Positions 30,525 through 39,986 of a DNA stretch of 40,058 nucleotides are shown here, one piece after another. Position 1 is the first letter of the stretch, and each line of letters begins with the position of its first letter. Both the position numbers and the translations under genes were made by a program. This stretch comes from Streptomyces sabulosicollis (GTDB taxonomy: Bacteria; Actinomycetota; Actinomycetes; Streptomycetales; Streptomycetaceae). The stretch is taken from assembly GCF_016103465.1 (NCBI RefSeq), contig NZ_JAEEAP010000027.1, forward strand, positions 1 to 40,058, written 5' to 3'. The notes under the pieces are model-generated. The model was not told the DNA's origin. It searched no databases and was given only the letters and a program-made list of their open reading frames with translations.

Positions 30525-32339
30525 TCACAGCCTCAGGCGGTACGGCATCATGCAGACGACCGCATCGGTGCGCGCCTGCAGGACCGCGGCCAGCAGCAGG
30601 CCGCGCTGGTTCTGGAGGAGCGCGTAGCGCCGGTGCCGGGGCTCGACCTCGGGGATGAGCACGGCGACCTCGCGGCCGGCCCCCGTCTCGCGCCGCACGT
30701 AGGCGACCATCGGCTGCGCCAAAGAGCGGTGCGGACTGTCGACGATCTCCAGACGCACCCCGGGATTCCAGCGCTCCCAGGCGTCCCGCAGCGCCAGCGC
30801 CTTCTCGGGCTCAGCCTGCACGCTGACCGCCACGACCTCGTCGCCCAGGGCCAGCGCCGCCGTCAGCGCACGCTGCGCGACCCTGCTGACCTCGCCGACC
30901 GGGACGATGACCAGGCTCATGGTGCGCACCGGCGGGGGCGGGATCCGTCCGAGCCCCAGTTCCTCGCGGGCCGCCGTGTAGTACCGCTGCACGCGGGTGA
31001 ACAGCAGCATCAACAGCGGCACCGCGACCATGACCAGCCAGGCCCCTTCGAGGAACTTGGTGGTCAGCAGGACCAGCCCGGCCACGGTCGTCAGCACCGC
31101 CCCCAGGCCGTTGATCACGGCCCGGCGCAACCACCCTTCGGGCTGCTCGGTGGCCCAGTGATGTACCAGGCCGACCTGGCTGATGGTGAAGCCGGTGAAC
31201 ACCCCGACGGCGAACAGCGGGATCAGCCGGTGGGTCTCGGCCCCGACCGCCACCAGCAGCAGCGCCGACAGCACCGCCAGCGCCACCACCCCGTACCGGT
31301 ACACCGGCCGCTCGGCGCGCAGCCCGAACAGGTGGGGCAGCCGGTTGTCCCGCGCCAGCACGCTCATCAGGACGGGGAGACCGCCGAAGCTGGTGTTCGC
31401 GGCGAGCGCGAGGACAAGGGTGACGATGAGGCTGGTGGCGTAGTACTCCCAGCCGGTTCCGTACGCCCCGGCGGCGAGTTGGGCGAGGACCGTCACGCCG
31501 CCGCGCGGCGCCACCTGGTCGCGGCGGATGAGATACGCCATCCCGAGAAGCATCGCGCCGAGGAGCACGCCCAGCATCAGTTCCGTGTGCTGGGCCCGCT
31601 TGACGCGTGGCTCACGGAACATCGGCACGCCGTTGGCGATGGCCTCCACACCGGTCAGGGCGGAGCAGCCCGAGGAGAACGCCTTGAGGATGAGCAGGGT
31701 GCCCAGCGACTCGGTGGCCCGGACGGAGTGGGCGGTGCCGACGTCGGCCGCGGGGTGCGAGCGCAGGATCCCCACGACGACGATGCCGAGCATGCTGACG
31801 ATGAACAGAACGGTCGGCAGCATCAGCACCCGGGCGCTCTCGGCCACTCCCCACAGATTCACCGTGGTGAGCAGGACGAGCAGCACCAGGCAGACGGCGA
31901 GCAAGTGCTCGGAGAGGACGGGAAAGGCGGAGGCGAGGCTGGCGGCGCCGGCGGCCAGGCTGACGGCGACGGTGAGGACGTAGTCCACGACCAGGGCCGC
32001 TGCGGCGAGCAGGCTCACCCGTGGCCCGAGGCTCTTCTTCGCCACCGCGTAGGCGCCGCCTCCGTCTGGATGGACGGCGATCACCTGGCAGTAGGAGATC
32101 ACCAGCACGGTGAGCAGGATGACGACGACAACGGTGATGGGCAGCGTGGCGGTCAGCGCCCCGGTCCCGGCGGCGATCAGGACGACCACGATGGCCTCGG
32201 GGCCATAGGCGACCGAGCTCAGCGCGTCCAGGGACAGCGCGGCCAGCCCCTCAAGGCTGGTGAGCCGGTGTTTGTCGCCCTCCCCGTGGCGCAGCGGTAC
32301 CCGGGGCCGTTCCTTGCGCTGTGCCAGTCCGAACGCCAT
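30525..32339 (-). CDS. KimA-like APC/KUP-family potassium transporter
   Basis: A 604-residue inner-membrane permease resembling Bacillus KimA (YdaO), a high-affinity K+ importer controlled by c-di-AMP, in length and along its sequence: LTSLEGLAALSLDALSSVAY, GPEAI, HPDGGGAYAVAKKSLGP, LKAFSSGCSALTGVEAIANG, LALAANTSFGGLPVL, and an end VVCMMPYRLRL. About 12 helices are followed by a C-terminal cytoplasmic alpha/beta domain (about 450-604, beginning TMSLVIVPVGEVSRVAQRAL). The ATG at 32339 is chosen because upstream codons are antisense to the DUF1931 gene. No c-di-AMP riboswitch pattern was seen upstream. K+ specificity is by homology. Confidence 0.82.
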   Translation of the reverse strand: MAFGLAQRKERPRVPLRHGEGDKHRLTSLEGLAALSLDALSSVAYGPEAIVVVLIAAGTGALTATLPITVVVVILLTVLVISYCQVIAVHPDGGGAYAVAKKSLGPRVSLLAAAALVVDYVLTVAVSLAAGAASLASAFPVLSEHLLAVCLVLLVLLTTVNLWGVAESARVLMLPTVLFIVSMLGIVVVGILRSHPAADVGTAHSVRATESLGTLLILKAFSSGCSALTGVEAIANGVPMFREPRVKRAQHTELMLGVLLGAMLLGMAYLIRRDQVAPRGGVTVLAQLAAGAYGTGWEYYATSLIVTLVLALAANTSFGGLPVLMSVLARDNRLPHLFGLRAERPVYRYGVVALAVLSALLLVAVGAETHRLIPLFAVGVFTGFTISQVGLVHHWATEQPEGWLRRAVINGLGAVLTTVAGLVLLTTKFLEGAWLVMVAVPLLMLLFTRVQRYYTAAREELGLGRIPPPPVRTMSLVIVPVGEVSRVAQRALTAALALGDEVVAVSVQAEPEKALALRDAWERWNPGVRLEIVDSPHRSLAQPMVAYVRRETGAGREVAVLIPEVEPRHRRYALLQNQRGLLLAAVLQARTDAVVCMMPYRLRL

Positions 32340-32681
32340 TGGGGAACCTCGGGGCGGGATATCGGGGGCGTCAGAGCGACAGTGTGCCCCGCCGTGGCGC
32401 CCGGCCATCCGAGGCGTGCCCGAACCGCCCCCAGTTCTCCGCCGCTCCTCCGGCTCCCCTGGGCCGACGGAGTGTTCCCGGCGGCGCTCCCCGAGTGTCG
32501 CCGTCGGGGCGGTGCCCGCGACCATAAGGTGAGCTGGCGCAGGCACCGGCCTGCCGACAGCAGAGCGGGCCGCGCGATGGTGCCCGCGGGCCCGTGCGGT
32601 CGCGCGTCCGGCGAGCGAGGGTGGCGCTGACGAGGCGCGCCGGGTTGCCGCCCAGCGCCGGACGACTGGAGGTTGGTGACC
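32340..32681. other. Divergent non-coding region between permease and DUF1931 genes
   Basis: These 342 bases hold no gene I can support; open frames through them are extensions of the flanking genes. A GCAGGC-ACCG-GCCTGC inverted repeat lies at 32539-32554. The region must carry the two divergent promoters. I found no ydaO/c-di-AMP riboswitch features (no GGGGTGAA-like core) for the permease. Confidence 0.4.
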
Positions 32682-33131
32682 ATGACGGTGATGTCCGTGC
32701 CCAGGTTCGAGCGGTTCTTCCGGGCGGCGGCGGGGCTTGATGTCGACAAGAACGACCTCAAGCGCTACAGCGACTTCGTGAACGGCAAACTCTACGATCT
32801 GCTGCTCATCGCCGAGGCGGCCGCGAAGGCCAACACCCGGGACGTGATCCTGCCGTGGGACCTGCCGATCACCAAGGGGCTGCAGGAGAGCATCCACCGC
32901 TTCCGCGCCCTCGACCAGGAGATCGAGCTGAAGCCCATCCTCGACCAGCTCGCCACTCACCCGGCACTGGATCGCACACCCGACGCCGACACCGAGGCAA
33001 GGTATCCCGAGATCATCGGTGGGCTCAGCCTCGCGCTGGCCCAGACGTTCAAGATCGTCTACCCGGACCTGAAGAACCCTCAGACCCAGCACTGGGAGAG
33101 GGCCGGGCGGCTCTTCGATCTCCTGCTGTGA
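32682..33131 (+). CDS. DUF1931 family histone-fold protein
   Basis: A 149-residue protein of the DUF1931 family. A structure from this family (Aquifex) is a fused pair of histone folds, similar to an archaeal histone dimer. Signature stretches are VPRFERFFRAAAGLDVDKND, RYSDFVNGKLYDLLLIAEAA and RDVILPWDLPITKGLQESIH; the second half repeats the pattern (LGLS-type helix IIGGLSLALAQTFKIVYPDL). ATG 32682 has GGAGG at 32668-32672. DNA binding and compaction under stress are an inference from fold. It is divergent from the permease and convergent with the chaperone operon's last gene. Confidence 0.92.
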   Translation: MTVMSVPRFERFFRAAAGLDVDKNDLKRYSDFVNGKLYDLLLIAEAAAKANTRDVILPWDLPITKGLQESIHRFRALDQEIELKPILDQLATHPALDRTPDADTEARYPEIIGGLSLALAQTFKIVYPDLKNPQTQHWERAGRLFDLLL

Positions 33132-33158
33132 CACCTGCTGATGCCAGGCCCTGCGCGG

Positions 33159-33326
33159 CTATGCCGGTATGACGGTGACCAGATCGGCGGGCATCCGGCC
33201 CCGGAGGTCGTGCCGTTCGCCCTCGCTGATATGGCGCTGCAGGGCCCGCAACCCGGCGTGGATCAGCTGCTCGGTGTCGCCCTCCGGTGCCCCGCGGCGG
33301 CCGCCCGGCGGAGCAGGGGCCGCCAC
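33159..33326 (-). CDS. Short DUF2267-like ORF, probably a domain fragment
   Basis: After the Hsp20 stop the minus strand has a 55-codon frame from GTG 33326, ending EQLIHAGLRALQRHISEGER plus HDLRGRMPADLV. This looks like the first repeat of DUF2267, a small helical domain found near Hsp20 and other stress genes in actinobacteria, normally about 120 residues or more. No ribosome binding site is visible and the first 18 residues are Pro/Gly-rich. It is either a short distal gene of the operon or the remains of a longer one. Confidence 0.45.
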   Translation of the reverse strand: MAAPAPPGGRRGAPEGDTEQLIHAGLRALQRHISEGERHDLRGRMPADLVTVIPA

Positions 33327-33367
33327 GGGGAGGAGAGAGTTGGTTCGCGGCCGGCAGGCGCGCGGTC

Positions 33368-33928
33368 TCAGGGGCCGCCCTGCGGCTGCTGCTGCGGCTG
33401 CTGTTGCTGCTGGGGTTCCTGCTGCCGCTGGCTTTCGCCTTGAACGCTCTCGGTGATCTCTATATGGCGGGGCTTGGCGATCTCCGCCTTGGGAACGGTG
33501 ATCGTGAGGACGCCCTCGGACATGGCCGCCTTGACGCCCTCGGTGTTCACCTCGCTCGGGAGCAGCAGCCGGTACTCGAACCGGCCGGTGCGGCGGCCGC
33601 CGCGGCGCAGGACGCCCTTGCGCTCCCGTTCCTTGATCTCTCCGGTGACGGTCAGCTCCTGGCCGTTGACCTCGAGGTCGATGTCCTGGCGCTTGACGCC
33701 GGGGAGTTCGAGTTCGATGTGGTACGCCTCGTCGCCTTCGGTCACATCGGCGGCGGGCGTCCACGTCGCCAGACCGGGCGTCGCCGCTCCGCCGACCGTG
33801 GATTCGAGCAGACCGCCCATCTGGTTGAGCAGATCGTCGAACTCCGCCAGCGGATTGCGCGCCCACACCCGGGGTCGGTCCATCGCGCCTTGGCGCTGCT
33901 GTTGCTGTCGTCGGACGGGTGTGCTCAT
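33368..33928 (-). CDS. Hsp20/alpha-crystallin small heat-shock protein
   Basis: A 186-residue holdase chaperone. The alpha-crystallin domain is at about residues 55-150: DVTEGDEAYHIELELPGVKR, DIDLEVNGQELTVTGEI, the R-F-E-Y-R-L-L-LP strand, then VKAAMSEGVLTITVPK. The ends are unusual: the N-terminus has RRQQQQRQ and the C-terminus is a run rich in Gln and Pro (EPQQQQQPQQQPQGGP), with no plain IxI/V motif at the very end. ATG 33928 is six bases after the flavoenzyme stop, with a good ribosome binding site (CGGAGG) in that gene's end. It is probably expressed in the operon. Confidence 0.93.
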   Translation of the reverse strand: MSTPVRRQQQQRQGAMDRPRVWARNPLAEFDDLLNQMGGLLESTVGGAATPGLATWTPAADVTEGDEAYHIELELPGVKRQDIDLEVNGQELTVTGEIKERERKGVLRRGGRRTGRFEYRLLLPSEVNTEGVKAAMSEGVLTITVPKAEIAKPRHIEITESVQGESQRQQEPQQQQQPQQQPQGGP

Positions 33929-33934
33929 CGTCCT

Positions 33935-35740
33935 TCACCTCCGGTCATGTGTAGCGGATGCGTGCGGGTCACCGCCCGGCGCGGCGGACCGGCCGGACAG
34001 AGCTTGGATGTCACCGTTCGGGCGAGTGGGGTCGGCGGTGGTGTGGTCGAGGTGGTCATGGACGTGATGGATGGCCATCGCCCCCTCGCCGGCCGCCGAG
34101 GCCACCCGCTTGACCGAGCCGCTGCGCACATCACCGGCGGCGAAGACCCCCGGCAGCGTGGTCTCCAGGCTCAGACAGCCGCGGCTCTGGCCCTGCCAGA
34201 CGCCGACGGCCGACCGGGCCTCGGCCTCGGCGCCGGTGAGCACGAAACCCCGGTCGTCCAGGGCCAGGACGTCGGCGAGCCAGTCGGTGCACGGCTTGGC
34301 CCCGATGAAGACGAACAGCGCGCGGACGTCCACAGTGCGGCGCTCCCCGGTGCGGGTCTGCTCCACCACGATCGACCGCAGGACGTCATCGCCGCGCACC
34401 TCGCGGACCTCGGTCTCCACAGCCACGCTCACCCGCGGATGGCGCTCTATCTGGTCGACCAGATAGCGGGACATCCGGGCCCCCGGGTCCGAGCCCCTGA
34501 TCAGCAGATGTACCCGGGGGAGCCGTTCGGCGAGGAAGAGCGACGCCTGCCCCGCGGAGTTGCCGCCGCCGACCACGGCGACGGGGTCCGCGCCGCACTG
34601 CTGCGCCTCGTAGAGGGTGGCCGCGTAGTAGACGCTCGCCCCCTCCAGCCGCTCGATCCCGGGGACGTCCAGTCGGCGGTACCGGGCGCCCGTGGCCAGG
34701 ACGACGCTACGGCACAGCGTCTCGCTGCCGTCGGCGAAGGTGACGCGGTAGTGGCCGTCGCCCGGCACCAGGGACGTCGCCTCCGCCGGAATCCGCACCT
34801 GCGCCCCGAACTTGCGGGCCTGCAGCACACCCCGCTCGGCCAGTTCCGAGCCGGAGACCCCCGCCGGGAAGCCGAAGTAGTTCTCGATCAGGGACGAGGT
34901 ACCGGCCTGACCGCCGGTGGCCACCGCGTCCACGAGCGTGGTGGACAGCCCGTCGGAGGAGCCGTACACGGCGGCGGCGATCCCCGCCGGGCCGCAGCCG
35001 ACAATCAGCAGATCGTTTTGGCTGCGGTCGGGGACCGGTGGGGAGAGGCCGATGAGCCGGGCCAGTTCGGCGTTGTCAGGATTGCGCAGCACCTGGTGCT
35101 CACGCCAGATGACGATCGGGGTCTCCTCCGGGCTGACGGAGAAGCGGCGCAGCAGCGCCTCGGCCTCCTTATCCGTCTCCAGGTCGATCCAGCGGTGCGG
35201 CAGCCGGTTGCGGGCCGCGAACTCGCGCAGCCGCCGGGTGTCGGGCGAGTAGCGCGAGCCGAGGATGCGGAAACCGGCGCCGGCCCCGACCAGCAGGGCG
35301 CGGCGGCCCAGGTAGGCACGGAGGATCAGGTCGCCGAGGACGGAGTCGCGGGCCACCAGCACCCGCAGCCGGTCCACCGGGACGGCCAGCACCTCCCCGG
35401 CCTGGCGGGAGCGGGCGGTGTAGAAGGCCACCTGCCCCTGGAGCAGGCCCAGTTCGCCGAGGAAGCGCCCCGGGCCGTGCACCCGCAGGACCCGCTCGTC
35501 CGGGGTGCCGTAGTCCTCGATGATCGCGACCGAGCCGCTGAGGATGACATAGAAGTCCGTGCACTGGTCGCCCTCGCGGATCAGCACCTGGCCGGGCACC
35601 ACCGGATGGCGGGTACCGTGCCCGGCCAGGAACGTGATCTGCTCGTCCGTCAGCCGCGGATACGCGCCGTACACATCCGGGGTCTCGTCCGGAACCGCTC
35701 CCTCGGGTGCGGTGCCCGCGGACCAGTCCTCGCTCGTCAT
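33935..35740 (-). CDS. Cyclic-nucleotide-binding domain fused to thioredoxin-reductase-like FAD/NAD oxidoreductase
   Basis: A 601-residue cytosolic flavoprotein with three parts. Residues about 30-140 form a cNMP-binding-like beta-barrel (REGDQCTDFYVILSGSVAII, GRFLGELGLL). Residues 147-235 look like a thioredoxin-like fold without a CxxC. Residues 243-560 form a thioredoxin-reductase-like domain with FAD motif VGCGPAG (247-253), NADP motif VVGGGNSAGQ (389-398) and C-terminal FAD motif GVFAAGDVR. The usual CxxC of the reductase is absent: the place reads YYAATLYEAQ (371-380). The barrel lacks the usual Arg of the phosphate-binding cassette. ATG 35740 overlaps the zinc finger stop by one base. 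Confidence 0.88.
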   Translation of the reverse strand: MTSEDWSAGTAPEGAVPDETPDVYGAYPRLTDEQITFLAGHGTRHPVVPGQVLIREGDQCTDFYVILSGSVAIIEDYGTPDERVLRVHGPGRFLGELGLLQGQVAFYTARSRQAGEVLAVPVDRLRVLVARDSVLGDLILRAYLGRRALLVGAGAGFRILGSRYSPDTRRLREFAARNRLPHRWIDLETDKEAEALLRRFSVSPEETPIVIWREHQVLRNPDNAELARLIGLSPPVPDRSQNDLLIVGCGPAGIAAAVYGSSDGLSTTLVDAVATGGQAGTSSLIENYFGFPAGVSGSELAERGVLQARKFGAQVRIPAEATSLVPGDGHYRVTFADGSETLCRSVVLATGARYRRLDVPGIERLEGASVYYAATLYEAQQCGADPVAVVGGGNSAGQASLFLAERLPRVHLLIRGSDPGARMSRYLVDQIERHPRVSVAVETEVREVRGDDVLRSIVVEQTRTGERRTVDVRALFVFIGAKPCTDWLADVLALDDRGFVLTGAEAEARSAVGVWQGQSRGCLSLETTLPGVFAAGDVRSGSVKRVASAAGEGAMAIHHVHDHLDHTTADPTRPNGDIQALSGRSAAPGGDPHASATHDRR

Positions 35741-36003
35741 CAGGCCATGGCCTCGTGGGCGTAGCACCACCGCCAGGTCTCGCCCGGTTCCATGGGCTCG
35801 ACGATCGGGTGTTGGTCGGCGTACGCGTGGGCACGGGCGTGCTTGAGCGGCGAGGAGTCGCAGCACCCGACGTGTCCGCAGGTCAGACAGAGCCGCAGAT
35901 GGACCCAGGGGGACCCCAGGCGCAGGCACTCCTCACACCCCTCGGGGCTGCGCGGGGTGACGGGACGCACCATCGACAGGTGCGGATCGGGCTCGATGGC
36001 CAT
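35740..36003 (-). CDS. UBP-type zinc finger protein
   Basis: An 87-residue protein consisting of one ZnF-UBP domain. Candidate zinc ligands: C23, C26, C39, C42, C47/C48, H55, H59, H65 (GCEECLRLG, LCLTCGHVGCCDSS, HARAHAYADQHP), ending TWRWCYAHEAMA. In eukaryotes this fold binds the C-terminal GG of ubiquitin; here no ubiquitin system is present in the window. ATG 36003 has GGAAGGG about 8 bases upstream; a GTG at 36012 that overlaps the thioredoxin stop is an alternative. It is coupled on both sides in the chaperone operon. Confidence 0.9.
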   Translation of the reverse strand: MAIEPDPHLSMVRPVTPRSPEGCEECLRLGSPWVHLRLCLTCGHVGCCDSSPLKHARAHAYADQHPIVEPMEPGETWRWCYAHEAMA

Positions 36004-36008
36004 GGCGT

Positions 36009-36470
36009 TCACCCTTCCTTGCTGTCGCGGCCCGTCCTCACCTGCTCGATCCACGAACGCAGGGTGCCCGCGGGCGCCGCGCCCGCGCGGCGGGCGACCG
36101 GCTCCCCCTTGTCCAGGATGAGCAGGGTCGGCACGGCCTGCACCTCGAACCGCTGGGCGAGCCGGGGATTGCGGTCGATGTCGACCTTGACGAGTTTGAT
36201 CTCTCCGGCGAGTTCCCGGGCCACCTGCTCCAGCGCGGGGCTGACCATGCGGCACGGCCCGCACCAGGTGGCCCACAGGTCGACGACGACGAGGGGGTCG
36301 GCCTGCTCGGCGACCTCGGCGAAGTCCCGCTCCTCGGCGTCCACGATCCACGGCAGCGGGTTCTTGCAGTGGCCGCAGCGCGGACGGCCCTCCGCCGCCG
36401 CGGGCACCTTGTTGGTCTTCCCGCAGGTGGGGCAGGCGATGGTCGGCGCCTTGACGGTCTGGCTCGGCAT
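36009..36470 (-). CDS. Thioredoxin with N-terminal zinc ribbon (TrxC/Trx2-like)
   Basis: A 153-residue redox protein. The N-terminal extension has two CxxC pairs (C13-P-T-C16 and C32-G-H-C35) that form a zinc ribbon, as in E. coli Trx2. The thioredoxin fold follows, with active site WATWCGPC (C70, C73) and the cis-Pro in VPTLLIL. It would reduce disulfides under stress, and in Trx2 the ribbon tunes redox behaviour. ATG 36470 is used; a GTG at 36479 that overlaps the ClpB stop (GTGA) is an alternative and suggests translational coupling. It is placed between ClpB and the zinc finger. Confidence 0.94.
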   Translation of the reverse strand: MPSQTVKAPTIACPTCGKTNKVPAAAEGRPRCGHCKNPLPWIVDAEERDFAEVAEQADPLVVVDLWATWCGPCRMVSPALEQVARELAGEIKLVKVDIDRNPRLAQRFEVQAVPTLLILDKGEPVARRAGAAPAGTLRSWIEQVRTGRDSKEG

Positions 36471-36475
36471 CGTTC

Positions 36476-39108
<2,633 letters not shown>

Positions 39109-39118
<10 letters not shown>

Positions 39119-39477
39119 GGCGGTTCTTCACTCCTCGCGCCACTGCGGCGCAGTGCGGCTTCCAGCAGATCGATGCGGTCCAGCAGATCCAGCACCAGAC
39201 CGATGGAGGCGTAGTTCAGGCAGAGCCCGGTGTGCAGCCGCTCGACGCGGCCCAGCGCCGCCGGGGCGTCGGGGGCGAACACCAGCCGCCCGGCGGCATC
39301 ACGCTCGGCGTCGACCAGGCCGAGGGCGACGAAGCGCCGGATCAGGTCGGGGTGGAGCCCGGTGCGGCTGGCCACCGTCTCCAAAGACAACCGGCGCGCG
39401 GGCACCAAGTCGTAGTGGACGGATGTCACGGGCGCGTACCGTGTGACGGTGACCGTCCCGGATGCGTGGGTGCTCAT
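39109..39477 (-). CDS. CbpM/MerR-like chaperone-modulator protein
   Basis: A 122-residue protein with a MerR-like helix-turn-helix at about residues 30-75 ([20 protein letters not shown], then [18 protein letters not shown]) and a C-terminal helix pair ([20 protein letters not shown]). This is the pattern of CbpM-type modulators, which bind the J-domain of a CbpA/DnaJ partner. A direct DNA-binding role (HspR-like) is the alternative; HspR is also MerR-like. ATG 39477 overlaps the stop of the DnaJ-like gene by 3 bases, and the ClpB start overlaps its end by ten. Confidence 0.85.
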
Positions 39478-39953
39478 CGCTCGCTCCTGGGGTCGAAGGA
39501 GGAGGTGCGGCCCAGCTCCTCGAACAGCTCCCGCTCCCGGGCGCTGAGGCTGGGCGGCACCATGACGCGGATCTCCGCGTACAGATCACCGCCGGGTCCG
39601 CGCGGGTTGGGCATGCCCTCACCGCGCAGCCGCAGCCGGCGGCCGCTGGAGGACCCGGGCGGGACGGTCACCTTGGCGGTGCCGCCGGGCGTGGGCACGG
39701 GAACGGTCGCGCCGAGCGCGGCCTCCCAAGGGGACACCGGGAGCGTCACATGGATGTTCCGGCCCTCCAGCCGGAACCGCGGATGCGGCTGGATCCGCAC
39801 CCGCAGATACAGATCCCCGGCCGGTGCGTCACCCGTGCCCCGGCCGCCCTGCCCGGCCAGCCGGATGCGCTGCCCGTCGGTGACGCCCGGCGGGACGTTC
39901 ACCTCGAAGGTGCGCTGCCCCGACGGCCCGGCCAAAGTGACGGTGCGATGGCC
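39474..39953 (-). CDS. DnaJ/CbpA-like co-chaperone, C-terminal part only
   Basis: About 160 residues of the substrate-binding half of a J-protein, with no zinc-finger region seen. Motifs: VTLAGPSGQRTFEVNVPPGV, DGQRIRLAGQGGRG, HPRFRLEGRNIHVTLPVSPW, EAALGATVPVPTPGG and RLRLRGEGMPNP. The J-domain and start are missing because an adapter-like sequence begins at 39954. Residues upstream of GHRTVTLAG in the open frame (DVYKSQ and a Phe run) come from that artefact and are not biological. The stop overlaps the CbpM-like start. It is the first gene visible of the chaperone operon, and the real promoter is outside the contig. Confidence 0.88.
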   Translation of the reverse strand, partial: GHRTVTLAGPSGQRTFEVNVPPGVTDGQRIRLAGQGGRGTGDAPAGDLYLRVRIQPHPRFRLEGRNIHVTLPVSPWEAALGATVPVPTPGGTAKVTVPPGSSSGRRLRLRGEGMPNPRGPGGDLYAEIRVMVPPSLSARERELFEELGRTSSFDPRSER

Positions 39954-39986
39954 CTGGCTCTTATACACATCTGTGAAAAAAAAAAA
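39954..39986. other. Tn5/Nextera mosaic-end adapter and poly-A run (assembly artefact)
   Basis: The 19 bases at 39954-39972 match the reverse complement of the Tn5 mosaic end (AGATGTGTATAAGAGACAG) in 18 of 19 positions, the mismatch being at 39957. They are followed by GTG and eleven A (39976-39986). On the minus strand they translate to DVYKSQ, close to the DVYKRQ seen in contaminated protein entries. This marks library adapter carried into the assembly. Confidence 0.9.

Noticed and set aside
32340-32681. c-di-AMP (ydaO) riboswitch upstream of the KimA-like gene
   Set aside because: I could not find the conserved core or paired regions by eye on the minus strand; a covariance search would be needed to be certain.
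32340-33134. N-terminal extension of the KimA-like protein by 265 codons
   Set aside because: The extra part is antisense to the DUF1931 gene and has no membrane or domain character; the ATG at 32339 gives the usual KimA-like start.
33159-33938. A 259-codon minus-strand frame overlapping Hsp20
   Set aside because: Most of it is a shadow of Hsp20 in another frame; only the last 55 codons beyond the Hsp20 stop look like protein.
35741-35929. N-terminal extension of the CNB-flavoenzyme to 664 residues
   Set aside because: The extension covers the zinc finger gene in another frame; the ATG overlapping that gene's stop is the natural start.
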